Below, in pieces: positions 22,001-32,938 of a stretch of 64,000 nt of DNA. Every line of letters begins with the position of its first letter. Positions within the stretch are counted from its first letter, which is position 1. The notes under the pieces were generated by a model. That model worked only from the letters and a program-made list of their open reading frames with translations, had not been told where the DNA came from and did no database searches. Position numbers and translations under genes: made by a program. Source of the stretch: Anastrepha obliqua (taxonomy: Eukaryota; Arthropoda; Insecta; Diptera; Tephritidae); the NCBI RefSeq assembly GCF_027943255.1, contig NC_072895.1, positions 21,488,001 to 21,552,000 on the forward strand, in the 5' to 3' direction.

Positions 22001-23359
22001 TTACTCGTTGGCACTTATTGTAATTGTCTTGCCTTTGGGATCATCAAAACGGTCCATAGTGTTGATATCCATCATCCAACAAATACCAATGAAAAGGATC
22101 GCAAGTAAAATTGCGGATACAAATAGGCCGCCAAGGATTGCAGGGGTAACAAAGCCAACGCAATTCCACGAGTCGCCGAATGCAAAATATGTTCCTGCTG
22201 CCGTAACTGTAGCACCAAAAGGTGCTTGGAATTGCACGGAATTCCAAAAGAGTTGGTCACCAGCCGCTGAATAAACAGTCAAATTGCCGCAATAGTATGA
22301 AAAGGCTGGAGGTGCGTTTATACCGTTAGTACGGAATTGTGTTGCATTATTGTAAGTCAATAGCTTCATGTAGTAGTACCCCGACACCAGCGCAATATCG
22401 AAAGTAATAGTGTCTGCAGCAGTAGCGCTGGTAAGTGTAACAGTAAAGTCGGTGCTGTTGTTCTCCACGATTTTCATATTGCTAACTATAATTTCTTTTG
22501 AAGCGGCACTTCCAATCTGAACAGTCAAATTGGTGAAGAAAATCTGAAACTTAGTGTCGGAAAATATGTAACCACCTTTTGGCGCCGCAGTCTCCGAAAC
22601 GGAAACGGCACGACGTGAACGTTCTCTAGCAGGTGTGGATGTATACAAAAAGACTGTTGGGCAGGATACTTCCTTCATTAGATTTGCAATAGCGAAATCT
22701 GTACATAAAAAGAAAATTTTAATAAGGAGTTTTTGGGCGTTATTCAAAAATAAGACTCACCATGTGCTTCCAAAGTTTCTGCACGACTTAGCTCAGTTTC
22801 CTCATTGAATCGCAAAAAAACAACTTTGTTGGCTTGACACTTTAGTGGCGTTTCAAGCTTTCCACTATTAGAGAGTGTAACCACACTGTAGTCGGGATCT
22901 AACGATTCCAAAACTTTATTTGCATTTTTGACACTACGGTAGAAAGTTTTCGGTGAGATGCTGCTTAAGTGAGCGTAACATGACTGTTGTTGTTGTACTA
23001 CACTGCATTGTGACTCAGTGCAATTTTTCTTACAAAGGAAGTCGTGGGAAGACAGCTAAGTATATAAAGAGTTTTAAAATCTGTGGTTATATTCACACTT
23101 TTATGGACTACTTACACCAGATTCTTGAATCGCAACAATCATGTGGTCTTTGGCCAGCGGTGTTAGAATGCTAGAGAATTCTTCATTTTGTATTGTTGTC
23201 AACGCTGCGCGTGTTGGGCTGTGGGAAAAAAATTAAATTATATTTTCACTATAAAATTATACCGAATTTATCTTCGCACCTGTCTGCAAGCAACAGGACG
23301 GGGTTCTCCGCTGCTGTTGCAACGCCTATTACGAACAATGTCAAGAGCAGAACTTTCAT
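22001..23359 (-). CDS. VhaAC45: V-type proton ATPase accessory subunit AC45 (ATP6AP1)
   Basis: Four exons on the minus strand: 23280-23359, 23116-23218, 22761-23055 and 22001-22698. All have GT-AG borders and consistent phases, giving 391 residues. The start codon opens a signal peptide (MKVLLLTLFVIGVATAA). The luminal part contains KDHMIVAIQESG followed by LSSHDFLCKKNC, a furin-type site RERSRR as known for Ac45, and several NxT/S sites. One membrane helix near the C-terminus (ILGGLFVSAILLAILFIGIC) and a short cytosolic tail ending ISANE follow. Ac45 binds the membrane sector of the V-ATPase and guides its assembly and targeting to acidic organelles. It is divergent to the lysosomal GNPTAB gene. 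The acceptor of exon 3 was chosen because it preserves the LSxxDF block. Confidence 0.95.
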
Positions 23360-23540
23360 TTTCGTTTTTCTCGGAAGCTTGGTACTTAAATGTAAAGCTT
23401 TAAAATAATTTTACTTAACACGGCCAAACCGAAAATTTAACGAAATTATAAGGTATTAATGGCAAAAATTATATTTCTTCACCTTCCCATGAAAATTCGC
23501 TCTGTCAAAATGCAAAATTCTCTGTCGTTGCATATGACAG

Positions 23541-23548
23541 TCATGTGA
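23541..23548. promoter_or_regulatory. E-box of the Mitf/TFEB type upstream of VhaAC45
   Basis: TCATGTGA (TCACATGA on the other strand), 182 bp upstream of the VhaAC45 start codon. Mitf in flies is known to activate V-ATPase and lysosomal genes through sites of this kind. A single 8-mer can occur by chance; the position and target gene are the argument. Confidence 0.45.
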
Positions 23549-23559
23549 TATATTCGAAT

Positions 23560-24003
23560 GGCACCCAAATTCGAAATTCGAACTACAGAACGAGACTCGT
23601 ACTCGTGACACTCAGTGTTGCATGCTGCTCCTACAAATAATCAGATATAAGACTCCTTAAGTAAATGCTTTTTTAATCACCTAACCAAGGCGCATTCAGC
23701 AGATAGTAGCGGTAGAATAAATAAAAACAGGAGGAATGTATTTTCTCCAGAATGAAAAAATCTATAAACACTTGACACTTTGGAGCAATTTAAACAAAAT
23801 TTGACAATTTAGAGATGAGATATAAGAAAAAAAATTCCAACACTGCTGCTACTCCTGTTTAATATGCCTTGGTCCGTACCGAGATATGAAGAAACGCTAA
23901 GAACCTATAAAACAAAACACTTAAAAAATGTGTAAGACAAATATTCTGAAGCAGTATGCAGTTTTTAAAACTAAAATGACAACATTGTTTTCTTCTATGA
24001 GAT
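23560..24003. other. Intergenic DNA upstream of VhaAC45
   Basis: Beyond the proximal promoter of VhaAC45 no gene or repeat was recognised here. The sequence is AT-rich, has no convincing open frame, and runs up to the MITE at 24004. Confidence 0.45.
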
Positions 24004-24207
24004 CAAGGCGGGTCTATTAAAGGTGGTATCGGCAAATCAGCTGGTTTGTTTTTATTCTTTCCCATGTCCATGTGGCTGTCAGCCCAGAGTGAAACAAGGC
24101 GAATTAATTTTCTTTGTTTTCTATTTTGCCAATAATTTGCTTTCACAATCAAACTTACAAAACATTGTTGTTGGTCTAGTGCCACCACCTTTAATGAATG
24201 CGCCTTG
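24004..24207. mobile_element. MITE, CAAGGCG family, copy 1
   Basis: The ends are imperfect inverted repeats: CAAGGCGGGTCTATTAAAGG on the left, and CCTTTAATGAATGCGCCTTG on the right. The 204-bp element is matched by 35140-35292 and 30674-30870 and, as bare ends, by 36022-36051. All copies share GAAACAAGGCGAA inside. The superfamily is unknown. Confidence 0.75.
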
Positions 24208-25534
24208 TATTTGACCAAGGTAGCCAGGCGAATTCATATATGATGATGTTGTTTCACCAGCTGATTGGTGGCTGATTGTCAAAAAGAGAGTATTTGTATT
24301 TTCTTTCCCTCTGCTTCCTTCCTTCTTCCTACCATTGCACAGAGAACAGAGAACGTTAATGTTCTTAATTGGAACGTTAATGTTGTATTGCATTGGTAGC
24401 AGTAGAGCAGCTTATTTGACTTTTTGGAAATTTTATGTGCTCTCTATTAATTTATTTATTGTCAAACTTTGCTTAAATTTGACTTTCTTATTGTCTAGAA
24501 AAATTAAGCACCAAAAAAATCTCAAGCCCCTGACGAATTTGACATTTTAAAGAATTCAAGCAACAATAAAATAAATCGTAATTATTGGTTTTGCTCTACA
24601 CAAGCAACCTAATAGATGTGCCTTATATATTACCTAATACCAAATGTCAAAATTTCTGCGGCACTACATAAGGATATAGCAACTTTTAGTTTTTAATCAC
24701 AATGAATTTAGACGCTATTTTTAAATCGTAATTGTGAGAGAAGGTGAATATTGGACCTGGAGAAATTACATCGTATATGTATTTGATGCTATGTGAAAAA
24801 AATGTAAATGTTAATGATGGATAAAACCGTAACTAATCACAAAAGTTTTCTACACGAAAAAATTCACAAGTGCAGAGCACATAGGAAGGCAGTTTGTGAT
24901 AGAAATTAAAAGCAGAAACAAAAACCAAAACATCACAATTTCTTTAAAATTCTTCCATTTTAAGAACCATAAATGCTAAGAAACTTGTTTTGGTGTTAGA
25001 TTAACTCTTCTGCCGGTAGCTGAAACTGAAAATGGTTGTGTCATCATAAAATTACCTGAAGTTGGTTGATGTCAAACTCTATCATGTGCATGTGGTGCCG
25101 ATTCTGCGGCATAAAATGGAAACCCCCATTTCAGAAAACTCATTTCCTCATCCTAGCACGGCACACTTTATTTTATTGCAAAATCAAACATGAATATATT
25201 TGGAATATGTTAAGTAATAAAATAGTTTACGAATATCATACTGTATGAAAACTTATATCAAAAGCTATTTCATTATTCATCCATTTTTCGTAAGTTTCTG
25301 AGAACAAATTGATAGTCTACATATATGTGAACAAGTTATAATACGAGTTTAGAAATTTATTTGTAGAGAAGGCAGCAAAATTGTACAGATATAAAAACAC
25401 TATCTGGCAACACTGGCTGTTATCAGCTGAAGAGAAGTCCAAAAACAGATCAAAAGTATAATATACAGTTTCGTCAATAATCATAACAAACATAATACAC
25501 AGAATGTGTTGAACTACGGAATTATAAAAACGGC
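24208..25534. other. Intergenic DNA between VhaAC45 and GNPTAB
   Basis: AT-rich, no gene recognised. The divergent promoter of the GNPTAB gene should lie in the last few hundred bases. A GGCGAATTCATATATG stretch near 24228 may be another repeat related to the CAAGGCG family. Confidence 0.45.
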
Positions 25535-25551
25535 ATGCGTATACAAAGAAA

Positions 25552-27746
25552 ATGGTTTCGAATGTTGAAAAACAGTTGGAAACGAATACGCCGGCGGCGT
25601 TTGTTGCTCATCATCAGCGTGTTACTACTTGTTTTGTGGCTATTCATCCCGGTAAGTCGACTCGACCGAGATTAAATACTCATTAATATACATATATTTA
25701 ACTTATTTTCACTTAAAGCCAAAAATGTCAGCAAAATCCTTGTCATACTGTGAACCCATTGACGTAGTCTATACTTGGGTTAATGGTTCCGATCCTGCAT
25801 TTACTGAATCGGCCCGCCGGCATAATCCCTTCTATGATCCCGCACGATTCGATGACAAAAACGAACTTCGCTATTCATTGCGTTCCCTCGAAAAATATGC
25901 CTCCTGGGTGCGACACATTTACATTGTCACTAATGGCCAAATTCCACATTGGCTCGATCTTAGCTGCGAAAAGGTTACCGTGGTGCCACATGAAGTACTC
26001 ATACCGAAGCCCGAACTGTTACCAACATTTTCTAGCTCCGCCATTGAAACGTTCATACATCGTATACCACAGCTGTCACAACGTTTCCTCTATTTGAATG
26101 ACGATATTTTTTTAGGTGCACCACTCTACCCAGAAGATCTGTATACTGAGTCAGAAGGTGTGCGTATTTACCAAGCCTGGATGGTACCAGACTGTGCTGA
26201 CGACTGTCCCTGGACGTACATTGGTGACGGTGCATGCGATCGGCACTGTAATATTGCGAAATGTCAATATGATGGAGGGGATTGTAGCATTTTTGGAACC
26301 GGTAAAAGCGAAGAGGATATGCTAGCACACGATATTAATGAGCATGAAAAGCCAAATAACCTAAAATCGGTGCAAATAAATGCAACGACCCACGGAGAAA
26401 TAAGACATTTTCCGTTACGAAAAAAATTTCGCAACAAGAAGCACTCTGCGCAACGTAATGGCTCACACTTTCGAGAGCTTGTTCGACATAAAAATCTCAG
26501 TACACTTGCGGAGTTAAGGAAGATTGTTGACAATTATAATAACCAAATCAAGTCAGATGCTCATGCCAAGGAACAAATCCTATATACACCCACCCCTCGT
26601 GCAACAATTAAATATGGAGAAGAAATAGTAAAAACGTTAAAAAACGATTCGAGCAAGGATATCTACTCACATTCCCTTATATACACAAACATGTTGCTTA
26701 ATCGGCACTATGGGTTTAAAGCACGTAATGTGCTAGCGCACGTCGGTTTTTTATTAGATCGAAACATAATAAATGCGATGCAAAAAAAATTTGCTAACGA
26801 AATTGACATTACCATCTCCAATCGTTTTCGCTCAACGGATGATTTACAGTTTGCTTTTAGCTATTACTCATTTATAATGAGTGAAACCATCACTTTTACG
26901 GTGGGGCAAATATTTGACGAATTTGATACTGACAATTCGCATACATGGTCGGATCGCGAAATACGCACTTTTTTGGCACGTATGTATCCTCTACCTCTAG
27001 ATTGGTCAGCAGTTCGTTTCTTCGAAGAGGTGGTAGGCAACTGCTCGCGAGACTTGGATATAACTCATAAAAGTACTGAACAGTATACAACTCTTGTTTA
27101 CGAACGTTATGAAGATTCCAATGTGGTTAGTATAAATAATATATATTTACCTACAAACTATACACTTATTGACCCACCCTTATAGCCGACTATTTCGCGT
27201 GAGCTAGTGGAACACTGTCATTTGTTGGCAGAAGCATTGGAATCAAATTTTGCCACACGTCCTAAATACAAATATAATATAAATCCAAAGCGTTCTATCC
27301 ACAATAATTTTATGATGCTAACTTCCAACGTCTCGGACGTAGTAGATGGATTTGATAAAATACGACGTAATCCAAGGTACAAATAATATACCAAACACCT
27401 TTCCTTATAGTTTGTACATGTAGTATATGTAACATTTTGAATTTTTAGGAAATTTAATTGTATTAATGACAATTTAGAGCCTCACCATGTAGAAGATAAC
27501 GAACTAATCCGGCATTTGTTGGAAGACTTCTACCTTTCTTTCTTTCCTCGGCGTAGTAGTTTTGAACTGCAATATGAATATCGGAATCGCTTTACCACTT
27601 GGCATGATTACCAACGCTGGCGAAGACGTAAACGTGCTGCCCTGGTTGTAGGATATGTAGCCAGTGCGGTACTTATATTATTTATTATACGATTTATATG
27701 CATACATAAAGCGAAAATTGTGCGTCGCTATGTGCAAAACCTGTAA
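25552..27746 (+). CDS. Gnptab: N-acetylglucosamine-1-phosphotransferase alpha/beta subunit (GNPTAB)
   Basis: Four exons: 25552-25653, 25719-27125, 27186-27376 and 27449-27746, with GT-AG borders and matching phases; 665 residues. The enzyme transfers GlcNAc-1-phosphate to mannoses of lysosomal enzymes in the Golgi. Stealth-family blocks are clear: IDVVYTWVNGSDP, ELRYSLRSLEKYASWVRHIY with IVTNGQIPHW, NMLLNRHYGFKARNVLAHVG, and IRRNPRKFNCINDN. One Notch-like repeat is visible (CADDCPWTYIGDGACDRHC, then CQYDGGDC). An EF-hand-like loop (DEFDTDNSHTWSDRE) follows, and a C-terminal membrane helix precedes a basic tail. It is shorter than vertebrate GNPTAB, with much less spacer. The first exon is uncertain: see the finding on a possible 2-bp indel. 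Confidence 0.93.
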
Positions 27747-28127
27747 CTATTTCCAGTATATTGTGATATTTTCGAATAAGTTGAAAATGTACTTAATGAC
27801 ATTATTCAAGGACCCATTGCAATAGCAAATTTTGCAATATAGTGTATAATAAGCGCAAAAGTCAGGATATTTATAATCATAGATCATTAAATGGATTTGA
27901 TATTCAATTTAAGCAAAATACCTACATAACATATGTATGAGTATATATACACGTATACTCAAAAAAGAGGCTTATAAATACATACGATATTAAAATAATT
28001 TTCAGTGGCTTCTGATATAATATAACCCCTTATACAGTTAGCATTTTCAAATAATAGATTTTTTTTTAATTTTTTTTTCTTAATGTGCATATATTTTTAG
28101 TCTCAAATTTTAACACGACCTTCTTAA
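27747..28127. other. 3' flank of GNPTAB
   Basis: AT-rich and presumably includes the 3' UTR. No strong AATAAA stands out. The TTAA that ends it (28124-28127) is the target site of the following MITE. Confidence 0.4.
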
Positions 28128-28861
28128 GGGGGGAAGCTGGTCTAGAATTTTGAAAAAATCGAAAAATTTTTTTTTGTCTTTAAAGGTGCTTTAGGGTCTT
28201 AGAAATAATATACCAAATGAGGGATGCCAGCAAAAATGTCTAAATGCCCAAATTTTTCATTCGACGGCAGTGCCTCGCAGGTATGCCCCGAACGCTATTT
28301 ACAACTTTAAACGCGTTTTTCTCGAAATCACTTTTTTTAAACTGGCCGAAGACATAACTCGAACAAATCTTTACCGATTCTTACGAAATTTTGACAATAC
28401 ATTCGAAATACCTTTCTCCGGAGACGTACGTAGGATTTTTTATTTATATTACATAGTTTTTTTTTTAATCAACAATTTTATGTCGTTCTTTATAGTGAAA
28501 ATTGTAACTTTTTGTTCAAACGTGCACCATTTCGCGAAAAAACAAAATATCGAAAAAATCCTACGTACGTCTCTTTCTGTTGTTATATAGAAACTATATT
28601 AAAAAAATTTTATTTTTTGATCCAGGACAAAAATTAAGGAGTTTACGTCTTCGGCAATGGACCCACTAGAAAAAAAGGCGCCTTAGGAGAACTGCTGGAC
28701 AGCGGCCATTTTGAAATTAATTCAGACGAAAAATTTTGTATTTGAACCATGAAAGCTATATTATTAAACCTATTTCACAGATTTTCGATTGATTCCTTTG
28801 TTGAGTCAAAATAAATTCATAAAATATGCCCATTTTTTGCGCTCTAGACCAGCTTCCCCCC
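28128..28861. mobile_element. piggyBac-type MITE (TTAA-flanked), family 1
   Basis: GGGGGGAAGCTGGTCTAGA at the left end is repeated inverted and perfect at the right end (28843-28861). TTAA lies outside each end (28124-28127 and 28862-28865), the target duplication specific to piggyBac transposition. The 734-bp interior has no transposase. The open frames within it are not supported. It probably moved using a piggyBac enzyme encoded elsewhere. Confidence 0.88.
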
Positions 28862-28865
28862 TTAA

Positions 28866-29046
28866 ATATATTATTTTAGTTATGTATTATGTATAATTAA
28901 TCGAAAAATTTTTCTCACCGTTAAATATTTTTTTATAAACAGTTTAAGGTCGAAATTTGGTCAAAAATCTATTTTTTTTTTTAGAAACCGACATTTTGTC
29001 GAAAAAATTTATTTTGCTTATTCCTTCGATTAATTACTATTATAAT
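28866..29046. other. AT-rich spacer
   Basis: Only T-rich, low-complexity sequence is visible here. It has no repeat match inside this window. Confidence 0.4.
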
Positions 29047-29257
29047 TTTACATTCTTCTTCTTAATTGTCGCGAAAACCGCATACGCGATTTTGGCCGAG
29101 TTTAACAAAGCGCACCAGTCGTTTCTTTCTCGTGCTAACCGGCGCCAATTGGACACACCAAGTGAAACCAAGTCCTTCTCCACCTCATCTATCCAACGCA
29201 GACGAGGCCTTCCTCTTCCTCTGCTACCACCAGCTGGTACCGCATCGATTTAATAGC
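29047..29257 (-). pseudogene. LINE 3' end remnant
   Basis: The minus strand is open across DAVPAGGSRGRGRPRLRWID, EVEKDLVSLGVSNWRRLA and RERNDWCALLNSAKIAYAVF, ending in a stop after a lysine-rich tail. This GRGRPxxRW segment closes the ORF of many insect LINEs. The rest of the element is absent. Confidence 0.8.
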
Positions 29258-30673
29258 AATAGATTTAACATTACTTTAACGAAATCTGTTTGGTTTTTTT
29301 TAATTTCAGAGGATCCAGTTCAAAGATATAGTGGTCACTCCAAACGTCTTTTTTGTTAGGAACTCCCGGAGATCAGCTGTAGCTCCTTTCGAAATAAACA
29401 TTTTTACTAATACTAAGTCTTAAGATACAGTTAAAAGATAACATAAGATGTGTACAAATTTTTAGATTAATAAATTTAAAAGTTTTCTCACAAAAAATTC
29501 TGGAAAATTCGTTTTTTTCGGCCTTCTAACTGTATATATATAACTATAACCCCATAAGACAAATCTATTTTTATTTCTCGCTTTTGACTAGATTACCTCG
29601 AACGTATGCACCAAAAACTGATCTGAATATAATCAAACGAAGATGATATTTTTTTTTAATATTAGGTATAATTAGCATGCATCTTTTTCTACAGGGTTTC
29701 GGAAAATCAACTTCCGCCGAACACCTCTGTATGACTGCCAATTTAGTTGAACAGTGTCGGATGTTCATTTTTAATAGAAACCAACAAAGTCTATTACATG
29801 TTATTTCTTTTTTTCATTTTTATTTAAATGGTGGGATGACAATCCTCATATCTCCATGGTATTCCACCGTCTCCGAGATCACTGGTGTAAGAGGGATGGT
29901 GCGTAATAACAAGTTAACAGCATTTTCTTCACCTTTTTAATCTGGCACGAACTTATTTAACTCTTTTGCTAGGATAAGCCACTAAATGAGAGCATAAACA
30001 TATGTAAGTCCTTACACCAATTCAGGCAAATCCAGAGAATTGGAATAGCCGCAAAGTGTGAAGGCGCCTTGCGTAGAATATTTCCGTTAAAAACTTAAAC
30101 GGGCGCAATCAAGGCAAAATCATAGAAGTTGACTTCAATAGAACAACTCATTTACATTTATTCTGTTTTAGCTATTGAGTAGTTTATTGTCAAAAATTCA
30201 ATGAGAATGTAAGCAAGTAAGCAAGGCAACAACAGAGAAGCAGGGCACTTCAACATTCAAACCAATGTGGATTCTATAATAATGTTATAATAATTATTAA
30301 TAAATAATAATAATGTTATAATAAAAATTAATAAATCACCGAAATTCAAATCAAGAAAAAAAAAAAACAAATCAGTTGGTATTGCGAAGTCACATACAGA
30401 AGATGGCGCCTTCCGAAAACCATTGCTTAATTTTTCGCGAGTTTGAAAGGTGAACACCGCGCCCGATAATGATGAAAAATAAATAAACAAAAATTTCTGA
30501 ATGCATGCAAATCATAACTGACGATATAGTGCATATGAAAATCGCTCATCGCAGACCCCATGCAATAAATCGTAGAAATTATGGCAATACTTCGTTTTTA
30601 AATTTCTCTTTTTATTTTATAAATTTGCCCCCATCTGTATTATATCAAATGGGATGATTTGTATGAGATCAGC
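29258..30673. other. Gene-free stretch
   Basis: No exon recognised. An ATAATAATGTTATAATAAT low-complexity tract lies at 30280-30345. The segment around 30170-30270 resembles 35390-35465 (AGAATGTAAGCAA and CATTCAAACCAAT shared), suggesting another dispersed repeat. Confidence 0.45.
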
Positions 30674-30870
30674 GCAATGCGAATCTATCAAAGATAGTAT
30701 CGGTAAATCAGCTGATTTTTTTTTTTTTTGGGGATGTTAGCACAGAACGAAACAAGGCGAATTCATTTTTTGTTTTCTACTATGCCGATACTTCGCTTTG
30801 ACAAACAAACCAAGAATGGTACTCAATTCGCCTTACAATCAAACGTATAGCGTTTTTGTCTAGTGCTATC
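30674..30870. mobile_element. MITE, CAAGGCG family, degenerate copy
   Basis: Shares GAATCTATCAAAGATAGTAT, GGTAAATCAGCTGATTTT and GAAACAAGGCGAATTCATT with the copies at 24004 and 35140. The right end is worn (TTGTCTAGTGCTATCC). Confidence 0.6.
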
Positions 30871-31251
30871 CAGGGGCTAATAACAGCAACAACGGTATCG
30901 ATTGTAACCAAGTCGAATTTAGTATTCTATCATCCTTAAGAATGATAGAGAGAAAAAGTACGTTCACATATGCATTAATTACCTGTATTTATGTTAATGG
31001 ACTTACACCACTTTCAAAGAAAACGGCTCAATTGCTTTTATTCATCATGCTAACTAACATCCCATTTTAAAGTGAATTTTTCTACACACCAGTAATCTCA
31101 ATTGCACGACGGCTGGAAACTCTGGCGATTTGTGGAAGTTATTCCCGCTATGTTCGTCAAAGCACAAAACAAAAACAAAAAGAATTTCTAATTTGTTGTT
31201 TTAATGTATTAAAATTTCTTAATTAATAGGAGCATTGTTTTAGACACAAAC
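30871..31251. other. 5' flank of the DXO/Rai1 gene
   Basis: Probably promoter and 5' UTR of the gene starting at 31252. No specific element was recognised. Confidence 0.4.
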
Positions 31252-32645
31252 ATGTTTTCAAAGCCTAATACAGGATTGCGCGTACGGCCCAATCGAGGCG
31301 AAAATTTACCATTTCCACAAATCGAAAAACCTAGGCCAATAGGATATTTTAGTGTAGTGGGTGGTATTTTACGTGAATACGAGCCTTCAGCACAACAATT
31401 GCACTACTATAGGCCGCCATCACCCAAAAAATTTCCGCTTGATCTGAATGAAGGTCTACAAGAAGCTATTAAAAAACCAGAATCCGTCTATGACGAAGGA
31501 CTCGATCATATTTTGAAATTTATATTCGATCATCGCGATCGTCTTACAAAGCCATTGGCGTCCTCCGAAGGTTCTCTACGCAGCCTTTATGCCGAATTTG
31601 TGTGTTGGCGCGGTTTACTGCGTTTGCTTATGTGTACGCCGTATGAGTACCGAAATGATTGGTCGATTGCTGTAACGCGTTTCAACGGTACCTTCTATCT
31701 CTGGAAGCGTGACACAGACCAAGAAAAAATACAACGCGCTAAGGAATCTGTACAACAACGTACATTTGCTTCTTACGGATTTAAATTTGAACAATATTGC
31801 CTGTCAGGTTTGTAAAAAAAATAGACCATAATAAATGTTTGACGCTAAATACCCATAGAATCACCATTTCTCGAACCGAACTCTACCGGACCTGTTGATG
31901 AGTGTAGTGAGTTTTCTTGTGTTTTTACAACCAAACTTGGCGGCTTGGATGTGCTCTATGGCGCTGAAATGGATGGAATCATAAGTGAACAACCTGTTGT
32001 GCTGTAAGAATAGTACATGGAAAAGTACTTTAGTTACATCTTTCGTACAATGTAATATTTTCAGTGAAGGCGAAAATGCCACAAGCCTGGATAATTTGAA
32101 ATTCATTGAGGTAAAAGTGCGACAAGGTAACTTAAATAGGAATCAACTTCAGTCCTATAATCGTCACAAAACTCGGAATTGGTGGTGCCAATCCTTTTTA
32201 GTTGGAATACAAGATATATATGTAGGACTACGGAACGAGAGAGGGCTGGTTGACCGAATCGAACACACAGAGGTACGCGCCCTACCCAAGCAAGGAGTGG
32301 TAAGTAGCAAAATACAATTAAAGAATAAAGCTTTTTTGAAATATATGTACATACATTCCATAGGCTCATTGGACACCAAATGTGTGCGTCACATTTCTCA
32401 TCGAATTTTTAAACCGCATACGAACACTAATGGCCGACGTAAATTGTCCATATACTACTTTTGAGTTTTACTTCAACTCTAGTCGAGGTACTATAACGTA
32501 TGAAATAATAAAAGGCAAAAGTGAGCATTCTTTTTTGCCGGACTTCTATATAGAACTTATGCATCCCAAGCAGCCTGTTGTAAATGAAAACACGATTCAT
32601 TTGCAGAGGACAGGTGGAACTACAGTAAAAAATGAAAATGTCTAG
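31252..32645 (+). CDS. Rai1: Decapping and exoribonuclease protein (DXO/Rai1 family)
   Basis: Four exons, 31252-31807, 31859-32003, 32065-32299 and 32364-32645, with short GT-AG introns and matching phases; 405 residues. DXO/Rai1 enzymes remove defective or non-canonical 5' caps from RNA and, in some members, degrade it 5' to 3'. Family features are visible in order: PRPIGYFS near the start, the fold core with AEFVCWRGLLRLLMCTPYE, the acidic metal-site motif GAEMDG, the ExK motif FIEVKVR, and NWWCQSFLVGIQDIYVGLRN. An AATAAA at 32650-32655 overlaps the region just after the stop and is followed by an A tract. The gene is convergent with ERp60, whose own AATAAA is only about 70 bp away. Confidence 0.93.
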
Positions 32646-32726
32646 AGACAATAAATCAAAAAAAAAAAAAAAAAAAATGTATTAAAATAAAACACTATAA
32701 ATGTACGTTCTTTCCTATCAATATGT

Positions 32727-32732
32727 TTTATT
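32727..32732 (-). terminator. Polyadenylation signal of ERp60
   Basis: AATAAA on the minus strand, about 210 bp after the ERp60 stop. The DXO/Rai1 signal on the plus strand is at 32650-32655, so the two convergent transcripts end almost back to back and may overlap. Confidence 0.6.
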
Positions 32733-32938
32733 GAAATTAGAAAAAATATTTGATAACTAACCGTTATGCTTAAATGAAAGGAGTACATCTCATTAGGCGT
32801 CCGTTACTAGCGAACTAGATGTGTACAGAATGTTTAAACTTATGTAATGGAAAAATCTGACATTTTAATTGCCGCGCTTATGCATTAAACACATTCAAAT
32901 TCTCATATCGCGATTTTAACTAATCTCAGCTTTAACTT

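Noticed and set aside
28270..28590. 106-codon open frame
   Set aside because: Lies wholly inside the TTAA-flanked MITE and is low in complexity.
32657..32680. A run after an AATAAA as a sign that DXO/Rai1 is a retrocopy
   Set aside because: The gene has three spliced introns, so the A run is a simple tract.
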